Assembly: GCA_027382625.1 (NCBI GenBank)
Contig: JAJKFJ010021707.1
Location: forward strand, 1 to 64,000
From: Tetmemena sp. SeJ-2015
Taxonomy: Eukaryota > Ciliophora > Spirotrichea > Sporadotrichida > Oxytrichidae
Direction: 5' to 3'
Length of the DNA stretch: 64,000 bases
The position numbers were made by a program, and so were the translations under genes. The notes under the pieces are model-generated. The model was given only the letters and a program-made list of their open reading frames with translations, was not told where the DNA came from and did not search any database. Positions within the stretch are counted from its first letter, which is position 1. The number at the start of each line of letters is the position of its first letter. Below are positions 10,687-20,929 of the stretch, piece by piece.

Positions 10687-11637
10687 TGCAAAAATACTGT
10701 CAAAAGAATTAGCCATGAAAGAGTTTGATATCATTTAAACAATTCCTAGTAATAATAAAATTGCTTTTGCAATTGAAATACAAAACTTTTCTGATTCTGA
10801 GCTAATTCATCATAATGCTCAAGCTTTCTAGCATATATCAGATTAATTAGAAAATAAAGCAATCATTCTGTATGAGGGCGTTTATAATCCATAATTTATT
10901 ATTTTTGGGCTTATATTGTGACAATGTTTTGTGAATGGTACTTTATTTTAACTCTAGATTCATTGATTACGTCAGGAGAACTGCACAAAGAGAATGAAAC
11001 TCGAATTTTAGAAATGATTTTGCAAATAATAGATGCTATTATGCATGTGCATAAAGAATGTGTAATTTTGAGGCATATCTCTGCAGAAGACATATTTATT
11101 GCGAATGACAAGAGAGTCAAACTCTGCTGTTTTGAAAATTCAGTAAGGCTAGAAAATGAGTTGCCTACAATTGGGAGTTATGGATCTTCTTTATTTTTAA
11201 TTGAATTGTATTTTGTATCTGTTGAGATTTTGCCGATCGAAGTTCTAAAGAAGGAAGAGTACACTTATTCTGTGGATTCGTGGGCTTTAGGCGTGTTGAT
11301 TTACTACATGTGCACTCTTAGCTTAAAGGTGGATGGGTTGCTGATAAGTATGTACGTTCAATTAAAAAGGGAGGCCCCTAAACTTAATCAGTCTAAATAT
11401 CCCAGAGTTCAAGCGTTGCTTGACAGTTTGCTAATATCTGACCCAAAAAAAAGATTTTCAATGAAAAAAATAAAAGCTATCATTCATAGTCTAAAAATAG
11501 TCATATTAATATTTTTCTTTAAGCTAAGTGCGAGGAATTTATAAAAAATTGATGAAAGACAAGATTTATGTCAAGACATTAAGAACCATAAAACACTGAT
11601 ACGGGGCTAACATATGGAACTGACTCTTATTATCTGA
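10687..11637 (+). CDS. Pseudokinase-like protein with in-frame IESs
   Basis: The N-lobe piece (KELAMKEFDIIQTIPSNNK) at 10687-10915 is followed by a continuous frame from about 10915 to TGA 11635-11637. The C-lobe shows the kinase order: ILEMILQIIDAIMHVHKE, the catalytic loop, the activation segment, YTYSVDSWALGVLIYYM (subdomain IX) and LLISDPKKRFSMKKI. The HRDxKxxN loop reads LRHISAED and the DFG position reads CFE, so the catalytic Asp, the loop Lys/Asn and the metal-binding Asp are all replaced. This predicts a catalytically dead kinase fold acting as scaffold or regulator. Two 33-bp in-frame inserts with pointers ATCT and CTAA interrupt it; removing the first joins IGSYG to SVEILPIEVL across the P+1/APE region. 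Confidence 0.7.
11184..11216. other. IES, 33 bp, pointer ATCT
   Basis: ATCT occurs at 11184-11187 and 11217-11220. The AT-rich 33-bp insert is a multiple of three and contains no TGA, so the gene stays open across it. It inserts a hydrophobic tract where kinases have none. Confidence 0.65.
11491..11523. other. IES, 33 bp, pointer CTAA
   Basis: CTAA occurs at 11491-11494 and 11524-11527. The AT-rich 33-bp insert in the kinase-like gene is again in frame. Its removal joins IIHSL to SARNL. Confidence 0.5.
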
Positions 11638-11716
11638 TAAATAGCTTATATTTACTTTAGAATAAAAATCTGTTATCTTATACTTGAAAGAATGTCATTG
11701 TTTATTAATTAGTAGT

Positions 11717-12399
11717 GAGTTGATTAGAAGGAGAGAAAGAAGACTTATGGAGGTAGAGGATAGGAGAAAGAACAGAGAAGAGAGAGAACTCAAGCAGAGA
11801 TGTGTATATAGTTTTCATCATTTATTATCTTTGAAGTAGCTTTTCTTATATAAATTAATGCGCAGCTAAGTAAAAGAAAAAAGAGAAAGAGGATAGAGAG
11901 GCCAAGAAAAGTCTAAAGCAGAGGCAAGGTCTAATTAAAATCAAACTGATGACAGCTCTGACTAGAAAGAAGACGAATAATTAATACTTGTCTTGAAATT
12001 TAAGTAGAGAATTGAGGGAGAGAAGGCGCATGCTGAGAAGACTAGCCAAGGAGCAGGAATTAGAAGAAAAAGATCTAGAGAGGAGAATTGCTTACCGATG
12101 TCGAGAAGAGGCAACTAGAGTAATTCGAGAGAGAAGAGTTAGAAGCAAAGTAGACGGGAACTAGAAGAAAGAGGTCTGTATTAGAAGACGAAGATTAAGA
12201 AGAGGAAGAAGAAAACGAAAATGTTTTTGTATACACAAAGCTAGACCCAGGCAAGATAGATTTCTCTAATATGAGAGATGCAAGAAGGCCTGGCAGTTCA
12301 AACTTTGGAGATTTCGGAGGCTTTAATGGAAATTCTCAAGATGAGGAAGAGGAAGATGGAGAAGAAGAGAGTGATGAGTATTTCCACGAAGAATTGTGA
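11717..12399 (+). CDS. Highly charged coiled-coil protein with acidic C-terminus
   Basis: Arg/Glu/Lys-rich helical segments (RRERRLMEVEDRRKNREERE; RRRMLRRLAKEQELEEKDLE) lead to an acidic tail containing FVYTKLDPGKIDFSNMRDAR, then GSSNFGDFGGFN and DEEEEDGEEESDEYFHEEL, ending at TGA 12397-12399. A GT-AG intron at 11802-11865 joins KQR to SKQKKKEKEDREAKK in frame. Another frame change near 12090-12110 implies an IES or an assembly indel. No start codon identified; the gene probably begins earlier. Strong coiled-coil propensity, probably nuclear or cytoskeletal, but the family is not recognised. Confidence 0.55.
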
Positions 12400-12517
12400 T
12401 TAATTTTTAAACTGATATTTGTAAGGATAAACTTCTTACTTTCGTTCAAAGTAAAAGCTCTCTGAAACAGAGATAAAAGAGGAAATAGAGAATGAAAATT
12501 AAGAGATAAAGTTCAAA

Positions 12518-13647
12518 ATGAATAAATAAATCTCAAGGAATCCTTAAAACTCTGAGTCAAAACATAAGGACTAGAGCCTTTAAGATCAAAATGCAAATAA
12601 AACTTATAAAAGCTTGAATAATCGCGAAGAAGGCAATAAATCTTAATTGTTTTAAAATAAATTAATTAGATCATAGTGGATAACCAAAACTTTAAGCTTG
12701 ATAATAATTCCAAGTTTCTTCTTTCTGGACTAAATTTTTGACCTTTCATTGGAGGACTTGACTGAATCTCAAACTTTAAATGCTGAATAAACAAAGATAA
12801 TCGAGCTTCAAAACCCTAGAAAAGTTAGCATTCTTCTTTCTCTGAGTGCAGCTAGATTCGTTTTACTTTTACCGATTTACTTGAAATTCCAATATTATGA
12901 GAATGAAAATAAACAGTTGATGAACTTAAGTAAGATAAAAGGACTGGGATTGGCTTTTATTAAGGATTTTTGCTTCTTCTTTTTAGCTCAAATTCGTTTT
13001 AGGAAAATCTCTTTTGTAAGTGAACAAATTCTAAAGCTAATTTATCAAAAGCTTATTTCTTTAACTCCCTTCAGTACCTTATCTAATGAGATTATGTAGC
13101 CATTTAAGAGAAACGGCTATCTTAAGCTTGTTTATAACTCTCATATCCTCTAGTTTCAAAATGCTTGAATTAACTCAGGAAACTTGCATTTTTATTTTTA
13201 AACGAGTGGAGTCGAAAAATTCTTAAGATAGTCATTGAAAGATAAAGCTGCCAAAAAGATAAAAGACAAATAAAAGAGAAAATTTAAAGAATCTCATTAT
13301 ACAGGAGCCAGCTATCTCTTTAATCCCCTATTGTAAATTCCCCTATTTTCTAAGGCTTTATAGTTTATCTGATCTCTCAGAAGGTATTCTTCTAAAAACT
13401 AAGTTTGTTATATTCCTGATTAGCCTCTTGATAGGTAGCTGTCTTCATCTTATGGATTGGTCCCTCAAGGTAATTCAATCAATTCAACCAATTTATGATG
13501 ATATCAAACATGGATCGTCTATCTCTCTCCTTTCACACTTATAATTGACTGATTTTATAGGTATACCCGATATGGCCTATGTAGATTGGCTGCGTGATAG
13601 TTGGAGTGTTGGAAACTTTGGAATTGATAATTAAATTCATATTTGAT
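12518..13647 (+). CDS. Hypothetical, partly hydrophobic protein, interrupted
   Basis: A TGA-free frame from the ATG at 12518 to 13168 gives a polar Asn/Lys/Gln-rich N-terminus and then hydrophobic stretches (SILLSLSAARFVLLLPIYL; GLAFIKDFCFFFLAQIRF). Coding character resumes after the TGA in the same frame (SLKDKAAKKIKDKQKRKF). After a shift it continues with KFVIFLISLLIGSCLHLMDW and DFIGIPDMAYVDWLRDSW to TGA 13645-13647. Breaks at about 13166 and 13350 are likely IESs or indels. The pattern suggests a membrane-associated protein. I considered a PEX11-like protein but cannot support it. Confidence 0.45.
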
Positions 13648-13796
13648 AAAGTAATACAGATAAACTAAGAGTAGAAATGAACTCAATAGAAGAGGTGCAT
13701 GCGCATGTAAATCTATTGAATGAATAGTTCAAGAATGGAAGTCCATGCTCTGAAAGTGATTTAAAAGCAAGAGAGGAGGGAAGAGCAACGAGAACA

Positions 13797-13877
13797 GACA
13801 ACTTGGCCGAGTGGTTAAGGCGTGAGACTAGAAATCTCATGGGGTCACCCGCGCAGGTTCAAATCCTGCAGTTGTCG
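13797..13877 (+). tRNA. tRNA-Ser(AGA)
   Basis: An 81-nt cloverleaf: acceptor GACAACT pairs with AGTTGTC, the D-arm reads TGGCCGAGTGGTTAAGGC, and the anticodon stem TGAGA/TCTCA encloses loop CTAGAAA with anticodon AGA. A long class II variable arm (GGGGTCACCC) and T-arm GCAGGTTCAAATCCTGC follow. The internal A and B boxes are intact, there is no intron, and a T run at about 13881-13886 serves as RNA polymerase III terminator. The long variable arm and AGA anticodon make serine unambiguous. Confidence 0.97.
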
Positions 13878-14072
13878 TATCTTTTTTGCTTTGCGCATAA
13901 TTAATACTAAATTTTAAACCGCGAATAAAACTTTTTAACACTAAGCCTTAAGGGTTAAATATAGTATAGTAGATAGTGAAAGTGGTGAGATGCTTGGATT
14001 TAAATTTTAAGAATGAGTTAAACGTATATCACATCATACAGTCACTTCATACTCTTCATCTAGCATGGTTGC

Positions 14073-16172
14073 TCACTTGAGGAGCTTGATTCCGTGTCTT
14101 AGTAGGAGGCCGAGTCCGTGTCCGTTGATTCTTCCGGTCAAACCAATTCTTGGTTATGTCACAGAACATCTAACTAGTTAAATAACTTCTATATTTCCAT
14201 TTGCATCAATCGATATTGCGATGATGATATATTTTGACAGAGTAGGTAATTTCGTCTCCCAGTTCTCCGTTGAGTGCTCTGACTATAGCTGCGAGAGGGG
14301 GAGGGACTCTGGAGTTAAGGTGCTCTTCGAATTCCTCTTATTCATCTGAGTTGCAACCTCCTATTGCGTGAATGAGTGTTAGTGCGTCCATGAGGAGAGG
14401 CTCAATAATTGGGTTTGAGAAAATAGTTTCCTTCATATTTTCATCAACTTCTATTTGCAAATCTCCCTTTAACTTCAATAAGAAAGCAGGAGCGAGTCCT
14501 CCAAATAGAGGCAATACAGAAGCATCGAGCTCTCCTTGTTCAATCACTCTCATCAGCACGGTTGAGATCTTTCTCCATACATTGAATCTCAACTCGAATT
14601 CAATATCAATGTATAAATTATCATTCTAATTAGCATTTATGGACTCTAATTACTTATCTAAAGAAATAGTAGATAGCTTAAAAAATATTCCAAGAGAACT
14701 TCAATTTTTTATTTAAATTTACTAAGATTTTTAGTGAGAAAGAGAATATGTTTAAGCAACTTTTTAATTTATTTATGAGCAATTATTTATCGTGAATTCA
14801 ATTCCCTCTAAGAGAAGTTTGAGGGCAGACTCTCCGCTCTCCAAAATTGATTGAGGAGAGGCAGCAAGTCTGATTGAAACTTCCACATCCTGATTAACTT
14901 TGAGTCCTTGCTGAATGAGTTCTACAGTTGCATCATCTAGGGGAACAACATTTTGGGGCACCATGGGTAATGGTAATTCTTTAACTAATTTAAAATAAGC
15001 TATTGTAATCCAATAAGGACCTTGTGTGGGCCTTCAGTTACTACGCTGGCATTAAATCCTGACTCTTCGAAAAATATTTGCAAAAGTCCCTGCACTTCTT
15101 CAGCCTTTCCGTTCTTGATTGAGAGCCCTAGATTTAAAATCCAACTATCTACTCCTTGGAAGTTGTGATTAGCCTTCACCTTATTCAAATACCTTATCAA
15201 AAAGAGTGAAAAAGAGTATCACATTTAAATGATTGTGCTCTTCTACTGCCTCATTAGAAAGGATAAGGAATTTGTTGTAGATTGAGAACCCAGCTTCCTT
15301 GACCTGGTTGATACTGATTCTGAGTTAACTCGAGTTAATATCTACTGGCTGGTCTGCTGCTTCCTGAATAACTTCCTGCAAGCTTCCGCTGATATTGTCA
15401 AAGAATCTGGCAGTCTTTAATTTCAAAGCAAGGAGGCGTCTCATGAGAGATGACAAGCCCTGTCTACCTGAGAGCCACCATTTCTTGAATTCATCCTGCG
15501 AGATTTAGTTATCCTTGTTTGTGTCCAAATCTAAGCAAAATGTTCTCTAATAAGTATATATATGTAATGAATCTTGAATGCATTCTTCGAGTTCAGCTGC
15601 GTCGAGGGGTCTACCGAGTTCTGATGCAACTTATCCGAGCTCATTTCTGTCGATGAAGCCACTACCATCTTTATCAAATGTCTTGAAAACCTTGGCAATC
15701 ACCTCACATAGCTGTTGATACTGCTGACTCAGATAGCTCTTAAGGCTTTCAAGTTCACCTTAGGCAAAAGACTTATTAAAAAAAGTTAATTCAATTCAAA
15801 TGTATATATATATGAACTTAATATATGTATAGCATGTTGAGAGGCAGCCTTATCGAAGTGAACATTTCCAAAGAAAACCTTAATGGGGGCATCTTGATAT
15901 CGGTGGATTTCATCCTTGATAAAGTTGATCTCCTTCAAATCCGTGTAGTACACAATCACTGCTTCGAAATGGCGAGGGAATCTCTTTGCTCCGGGGTACA
16001 CTTTTCTCACCGTCAATCCATTGAAATTACTCTTCAAAAATGTGTGTTAATCATTTTAAGAGTTAAATTTGTATTTAGAATTAATCTCATATAGCAATTA
16101 TATATTTTTGAAGAAAGCGGCGCCCTCGTTGGCCTTGAATTCGTTTTGCGCAATAACTAACACCTTTTTCAT
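14073..16172 (-). CDS. EF-hand calcium-binding protein, interrupted by IESs
   Basis: It starts at ATG 16172 (MKKVLVIAQNEFKANEGAAF) and runs leftwards to TGA 14073-14075. A canonical EF-hand loop FDKDGSGFIDRNEL lies near 15640-15690. A second, DTNKDNQISQDEF, is created when a 42-bp insert with pointer AATCT (15528-15569) is removed. Downstream segments (LNLGLSIKNGKAEEVQGLLQ; DDATVELIQQGLKVNQDVEV; STVLMRVIEQGELDASVLPL; RINGHGLGLLLRHGIKLLK) show no recognised domain. One extra A near 14222-14232 shifts the frame between ITYSVK and YIIIAISIDANGN and is probably a consensus error. Several other AT-rich gaps are likely IESs or introns. Predicted calcium sensor of about 560-600 residues; cellular role unknown. 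Confidence 0.65.
15528..15569. other. IES, 42 bp, pointer AATCT
   Basis: AATCT (AGATT on the coding strand) occurs at 15528-15532 and 15570-15574 inside the EF-hand gene. Removal joins EECIQ to DLDTNKDNQIS and completes the second calcium-binding loop. Confidence 0.75.
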
Positions 16173-16516
16173 ATCTTTGAAACGAGCTCTGTTTGTTTTC
16201 TATTAATATTTTAATAATTTTATATCTTTACTCACTTGCTATTGCCTCTCTCAATAAAGACTACTCAGAAATTCGTTATCTCACTTCGCATCATCAAAAT
16301 GTTGAGATGATATTTAATGATATTCATAAACGCTTTTCTTTTATAAATTTCTCTCTTATTCACTTGTAAATACATATCAGATTTTAATGTTGGGGAAGTA
16401 TGGATTTATGATGAAAGAGATAAAATGAAAATAAATTGAAAGTGCAATTAAGACCTCTCTAATTTAAACCCTTATCATCTTTACATGTGATAATTCTGAC
16501 TCTGCGCATCTAATGC

Positions 16517-17088
16517 TCATGCGAAGTCGATGTTATGGATACTTGAGAAGTCATCCCATCCATCTTGAATAATGAACTTAATCAAACAGTAGGGAGCAGG
16601 TTCTGTCAATTTTACTGTATCGTTTTACATTCCACCTCTTCCTGCCAACTCTAGATTCCACATTTTAACTTTTAAGATTGTAACTTACCCTTAGACTCTC
16701 CAACTCTTTTGAATTCACTGGCGTTAGTAGTCTTGCAGCCCTCAATCACCACTCTTTTTACTATAATAACTGATAAGTTCTTATGAATCTTACCTCCAGT
16801 AGTAATGAACTTGACTTCGTTAATTGGCTTTGTGCCTCCTAGATCAATAAGAAGTTCTTAGGGATAGAGTCCAGTTGTTGTCCAAAACTTCTTTGAGTCT
16901 CTATAATTAAGTTAGAATGAAATTTAAAAATCTTTTAAAGGAGGAGTAGACCCTTGTTGACTATGATTCTTAAAATCAACAACATTTTAGTTTTCAAGAC
17001 AATTGATTTTAGAATTAGGAACTTACTTGTTAAGAACGTTATTGGGGTCAAATCTTTCGTCGAATGAGGTGGCACACTTCACTTCCAT
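16517..17088 (-). CDS. IFT25: Intraflagellar transport protein IFT25 (HSPB11 homologue)
   Basis: Four exons read leftwards from ATG 17088 to TGA 16517-16519 and give a 121-residue protein. Exon 2 carries FWTTTGLYPQELLIDLGG, the signature of the IFT25/HSPB11 galactose-binding-like beta sandwich, and the C-terminus CLIKFIIQDGWDDFSSIHNI matches its last strands. Introns are GT-AG at 16901-17026, 16752-16793 (42 bp) and 16651-16688 (38 bp); splicing all three restores one frame. One TAA and one TAG are read as Gln. IFT25 pairs with IFT27 in the IFT-B complex moving cargo in cilia, as expected for a ciliate. It is divergent from SKP1 across about 900 bp. Confidence 0.9.
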
Positions 17089-17999
17089 TTAAATTTCTTT
17101 TAAATTTATAATTCAAGCTCTAATTCAAATTCCACTCTTAAATTGATTACTGTGAGCAATTTCGTGTACAATTAGATGAGGAGGGAAATTATTAATTTCA
17201 ATTTGTGGAGTAAGCAAAAGATTCTTAAGCAATCAATGTGACCTTCAGTAGATTATTCAACATAGAATTTGAATAAATGAATTGCTGATAAGTGTATAAG
17301 GATTTTGTAACATCCTTGAAGCAGAGCAAAGAGAGAAGAAAAAGTATAAGTGAAAATGATTTGTGAAATTCCTGTAGCCTAGTTATATCTTATGAAGGGA
17401 GAGAAGTGTAAATTCACAAACTAGGCTCCTTGGGCTTCTTATTATAATATCTGAAGGTTTGTTTGAGTATGTTTAATGATTAATAATGGCTTCATTTTCC
17501 TAAACTGTCCCAAGTTAAAAGCACTTTATCAGAGTTTTGATCTTGCGAGTGGGGAGCTTTTGAGTGGGTGACATGAAGTAGCCTTTGGTGATTGAAGATA
17601 GAAGAGAAATTTCTGTTGAATAGCGATTAGGAATAGAAATGAAGCGAATTAGACTGATAAATAGTTGCTAAATTAGCTATATATAAAGAAAGCTGAGCAA
17701 TTCTTATTACTCATCAAATCAAATTTAAGTCTCAAATTTTCTTAATAAGCGGACAGAAATAAAAGCTACCTTTAGACGTTAATAATTTCTTGTTTAGAGA
17801 AAGCTTTCTCTAATATTGCAAGTATTTTTGAATCTTTTTACTAGCTATTAAATAAATGGGCATTTCAAATATTCTCTGTTAAATTACAGAAAAAAATTAT
17901 AGTTTCTACCAAAATTGCGATTCTTAACCTCTAATTAACTCCCATTTTTGTATTAGACTAGGTAATAATTATAATATATATATTGCATTAGATTTGAAG
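17089..17999. other. Intergenic region between divergent IFT25 and SKP1
   Basis: About 900 bp with no convincing coding frame. It should contain the promoters of both divergent genes. No specific element can be named with confidence. Confidence 0.5.
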
Positions 18000-18520
18000 A
18001 TGTCGAAAGTGAAGCTTGTGACCAGTGAGGGAGATATTGTAGAAGTCGACGTCGAAGTAGCTTCTAAGTCCGTGCTCATCAAGGGTATGATTGATGACTC
18101 AGGAGTCGAGGAGGAAATCCCCCTCCCCAACGTCAAAAAGACCATCCTCCAGAAGATCATCGATTTCTGCGCCTACATCAAGGACAACTCCCCACCCGAG
18201 ATCGAAAAACCACTGAGATCAAACAACCTAAACGACGTGACCACTCCCTGGTACGCTGAGTTTGTCAATCTTGACCAAGAAGTGTTGTTCGAGCTCATCC
18301 TTGCAGCAAACTACTTGGATATCAAGCCTCTTCTCGAGTTGTCTTGCGCAAAGGTCGCATCTCTCATCAAGAACCGCAGCATCCCAGAGATTAGAAAGTT
18401 CTTCAACATCGAGAACGACTTCACTCCTGAGGAAGAAGCTCAAATCATGGAGGAGAACAAGTAAACTTCCTTATATTCGTACTACTTTATCATTTAAAGT
18501 GGGCTGAGGAGTCATTCTGA
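18000..18520 (+). CDS. SKP1: SKP1, S-phase kinase-associated protein of SCF ubiquitin ligases
   Basis: ATG 18000 starts MSKVKLVTSEGDIVEVDVEV, followed by the BTB/POZ core, TTPWYAEFVNLDQEVLFELI and the C-terminal F-box-binding helices (NYLDIKPLLELSCAKVASLI, FNIENDFTPEEEAQIMEENK). The continuous frame then fails to end properly. Removing a 38-bp insert with pointer AAGT (18459-18496) restores the conserved end NKWAEESF and TGA 18518-18520. This gives 160 aa, the usual SKP1 length. A GT-AG intron cannot give this product, so the insert is an IES. SKP1 links cullin to F-box proteins. Its 3' end overlaps a minus-strand gene. G+C is higher than in the surroundings. Confidence 0.96.
18459..18496. 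other. IES, 38 bp, pointer AAGT, in SKP1
   Basis: AAGT occurs at 18459-18462 and 18497-18500. The insert would fuse TAA and other codons into the SKP1 tail. Its removal restores the conserved KWAEE ending and an in-frame TGA, and splice-site rules do not explain it. Confidence 0.88.
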
Positions 18521-18926
18521 GCGCCCTTCTTGAGCAGGTGTGCATCCATAAAGTGCGCAGCTGCTTGAGTGTGTGACATTTTCGATTTGGCTATGTGATA
18601 TGGGAGATCTATCTAAAGCGTATCCAAGTAGTAGACTTGAGAGCCAAGGCCGCCACTTTCTCTCTCATCTAACAACTCTGGAAGTTCTCAGCTATTCCCG
18701 GCAAACCAAAGCGAAGAAGGTCATAGCTAATCTCAACAAACTTATATATGAGCTTAACTAAGGGAAGAGGAGCTGCTACTGTAGCGATAGAGATTGTAAT
18801 CCGAGGAGCCACGCTCTCTCCCTGCTATTTAGAATCTTTTATAATAACTTTAATCCCACTCACTCTTATTCAAATTCAAATTTCTTATTCACTACCTTCT
18901 TCCAAAGAATCAGAGTTGCGTCTCAT
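18490..18926 (-). CDS. Small hypothetical protein convergent with SKP1
   Basis: ATG 18926 starts MRRNSDSLEE, then after a probable short GT-AG intron GRERGSSDYNLYRYSSSSSS. After one or two further breaks comes a C-terminal block, PELLDERESGGLGSQVYYLD then MSHTQAAAHFMDAHLLKKGA, ending at TGA 18490-18492. The serine-rich N-terminus and acidic/helical C-terminus are coding-like, with better codon balance than the plus-strand frame over the same DNA. Its 3' end overlaps the last exon and IES of SKP1 by about 30 bp. Exact splice junctions are unresolved and the family is not recognised. Confidence 0.5.
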
Positions 18927-19250
18927 ATTTTCTACCACCAAGTTATTTAAGTCCAATTTTAAGTCCATCTAGACCTCAAATTGATAACTCTTAGGCAAGT
19001 TTATTTCAGATACTTTAGCTTGCAATCTTTAAGATATAACTCCAGTCTAATATAATTTCGAGAGGTGAGGAGAAATAAGGAAATTTATACGAGAGAGATT
19101 CAATCTGCAAAAGAAAATAAGCACTCCATATAGATTTCCAAGATTATTTCGATCAATCGTGTCTCTCTTTTTTCCTGAATGAATTTCACTTCTATAGTAG
19201 ATTAGAATAGAAGCGGTTTTAATTAATTTAACATATAATAAAAGCATTAA

Positions 19251-20919
19251 ATGATTCCAGCATTTGCTAAGGGTTACAATAAACTGATTCACTTGTCCTT
19301 TTCTCAGCAACTTAATGACATGCGAGAAAAGGTAAAAGATAAAATGATAGCGATCCTTTATTGGGCTGTGTGGTACCCAGAGTGCGAGCTCATCAAGTAA
19401 CTGTTTGAAGACCTTTGCATTGATCACAACCATATCAAGTTCACATGGGTAAGATATAACTTCCTCTGAGCAATGTTTTAGTGTGATGTAGACAGAGACA
19501 AAGAACTAGTCAAATTATTTAGCGTCAACACAGTTCCATGTGTAATTCTTATTCATGTAAGCAACCATTAACTATCTAAGTATTTTAATAGCCTCACAAA
19601 GAACAAGGAGATAAAATAGATAACCCTAAAATTGATAACATCACTGAGGTCATGTCAGTTTATGAAGAATTCATCTTTAAATATGGAGTTTATTTTTGAA
19701 TTCTATAACAAGCTTTTCATAAGAGAAAGGGTGAGAGCTTACAACGACATAGAGGAGATTTTAAATTCATACCCAATTGTAATCTTTATAAGAGGCACTC
19801 CAACAGAACCCCAATGCAAGTCTTCTCGTGTTCTCCTGGAATATCTTACCAAGATGGAGATTAAGTTCAGACATTTCAACATCCTCACCGACTAATTTAC
19901 TATAAATATTTGCTTATCTATATTTTATCTAACGAATAAAGGAATGGCTTAAATTTTACTCAAACTGGCCTACCTTTCCTTAAGTATTCATCTCTACTCG
20001 CTTTATCGGTGGAACAGAGATAGTAATTGATATGATGGAGAGGGACGAATTCCTACCCCTAATTCCTGCTGAATGCATTAAGACCAACGCTCTTGAAAGA
20101 ATTAAGATTGCTCTCACTAAGTCAATAGTTGTGCTATTCATGAAAGGATCGCCCTCTAATCCTAAAGACGGCTTTTAAGAAGAGGTAGTTAACATCTTAG
20201 AGATGAGCAAGATAAATTTAATTTATATATAAACTATCTTTGAAATAGATTAGGTACACTTACTATGATGTGACGAGGGACCCAGATGTGAGAGAGATCC
20301 TCAAAGAGTATTCCTCTTGGAAATCATATCCTCAGGTGTTCGTCCATGAGAAGTTCAAATATTTTATAGAAGTAAAATTTAATCAAGTTTTTGGGAGGGC
20401 TGGACTTTTTGCGAGAATAAGTAGAGAGGAACAAACTTTAGCATTTATTCCCTCTGACGGAGGTTAAAGTTCCCCTGAAAACCAAAGTTGAGAGACTAGT
20501 GAATAAGGGGAAGTTCATTTTAATTCTAAGAGGAAATCCTTAGTTCCCAAGTTGTCCTAATTCTAAGAAAATAATGAACATCCTGAAGAACTACCCTCAG
20601 TTAGTAAAGTAATTAAAAAGATATATAATTCGTGTTTAATTAGAGTTCATGCAGGAATGTGAATATTTTGATCTCACCCAAGACGAGGAGATTGCTCCTG
20701 CGCTAATGAGTTTCTTCTAATTTGGAGCCATTCCTACAACTTTATAACGATGGGAAATTGATTGGAGGTTATGAAATTATTCAGAGTTTAGACGCACAGG
20801 GTTGTCTGTCAGATCTTCTGGGAGAGCGAGTTAAATGGGATACCAATTAAAGCATTAGTATGAGGAGTCATCATCAAAAGAGTATGAATGAGGCGGCTGA
20901 AGCAGCAGCTCTGGCTTGA
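19251..20919 (+). CDS. Multi-domain monothiol glutaredoxin (Grx3/PICOT-like) with degenerate active sites
   Basis: ATG 19251 opens a thioredoxin-like domain (KMIAILYWAVWYPECELIKQ), then three glutaredoxin domains: IVIFIRGTPTEPQCKSSRVL; VVLFMKGSPSNPKDGFQEEV; ILILRGNPQFPSCPNSKK. Each is followed by Grx features such as WPTFPQVFI and LIGGYEIIQSL. Stop is TGA 20917-20919. Introns of 33 bp (19449-19481) and 35 bp (19557-19591) are GT-AG. IESs include one with pointer GAATTC at 19667-19697. The order matches Grx3/PICOT proteins, which handle cytosolic iron-sulfur clusters. The CGFS motif is lost in all three Grx domains: CKSS, KDGF without Cys, and CPNS. A 2-base deficit near 20745 breaks the last domain and may be an assembly error. 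Confidence 0.8.
19667..19697. other. IES, 31 bp, pointer GAATTC
   Basis: GAATTC occurs at 19667-19672 and 19698-19703. The 31-bp AT-rich insert breaks the frame of the glutaredoxin gene. Removal joins SVYEEF to YNKLFIRERV in frame. Confidence 0.85.
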
Positions 20920-20929
20920 AGTGGTCTGA

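Noticed and set aside
12518..13647. PEX11-like peroxisomal protein
   Set aside because: Hydrophobic spacing was vaguely similar but no conserved PEX11 motif could be shown.
13637..13840. Minus-strand frame overlapping the tRNA
   Set aside because: It runs through the tRNA-Ser gene and the end of a plus-strand segment, and has no protein motif.
18461..18499. SKP1 insert as a GT-AG spliceosomal intron
   Set aside because: Splicing from the GT at 18461 to the AG at 18499 gives the wrong frame. Only excision between AAGT repeats restores the conserved KWAEE end.
18573..19178. A TGA-free plus-strand frame of about 200 codons after SKP1
   Set aside because: The minus strand over the first part reads as a more coherent protein with its own ATG and stop. 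The rest of the plus frame is AT-biased, and frames of this length arise by chance when only TGA stops translation.
19047..19433. Minus-strand frame of 128 codons
   Set aside because: It overlaps the start of the glutaredoxin gene, whose plus-strand thioredoxin-like motif and introns are convincing. The minus frame has no motif.
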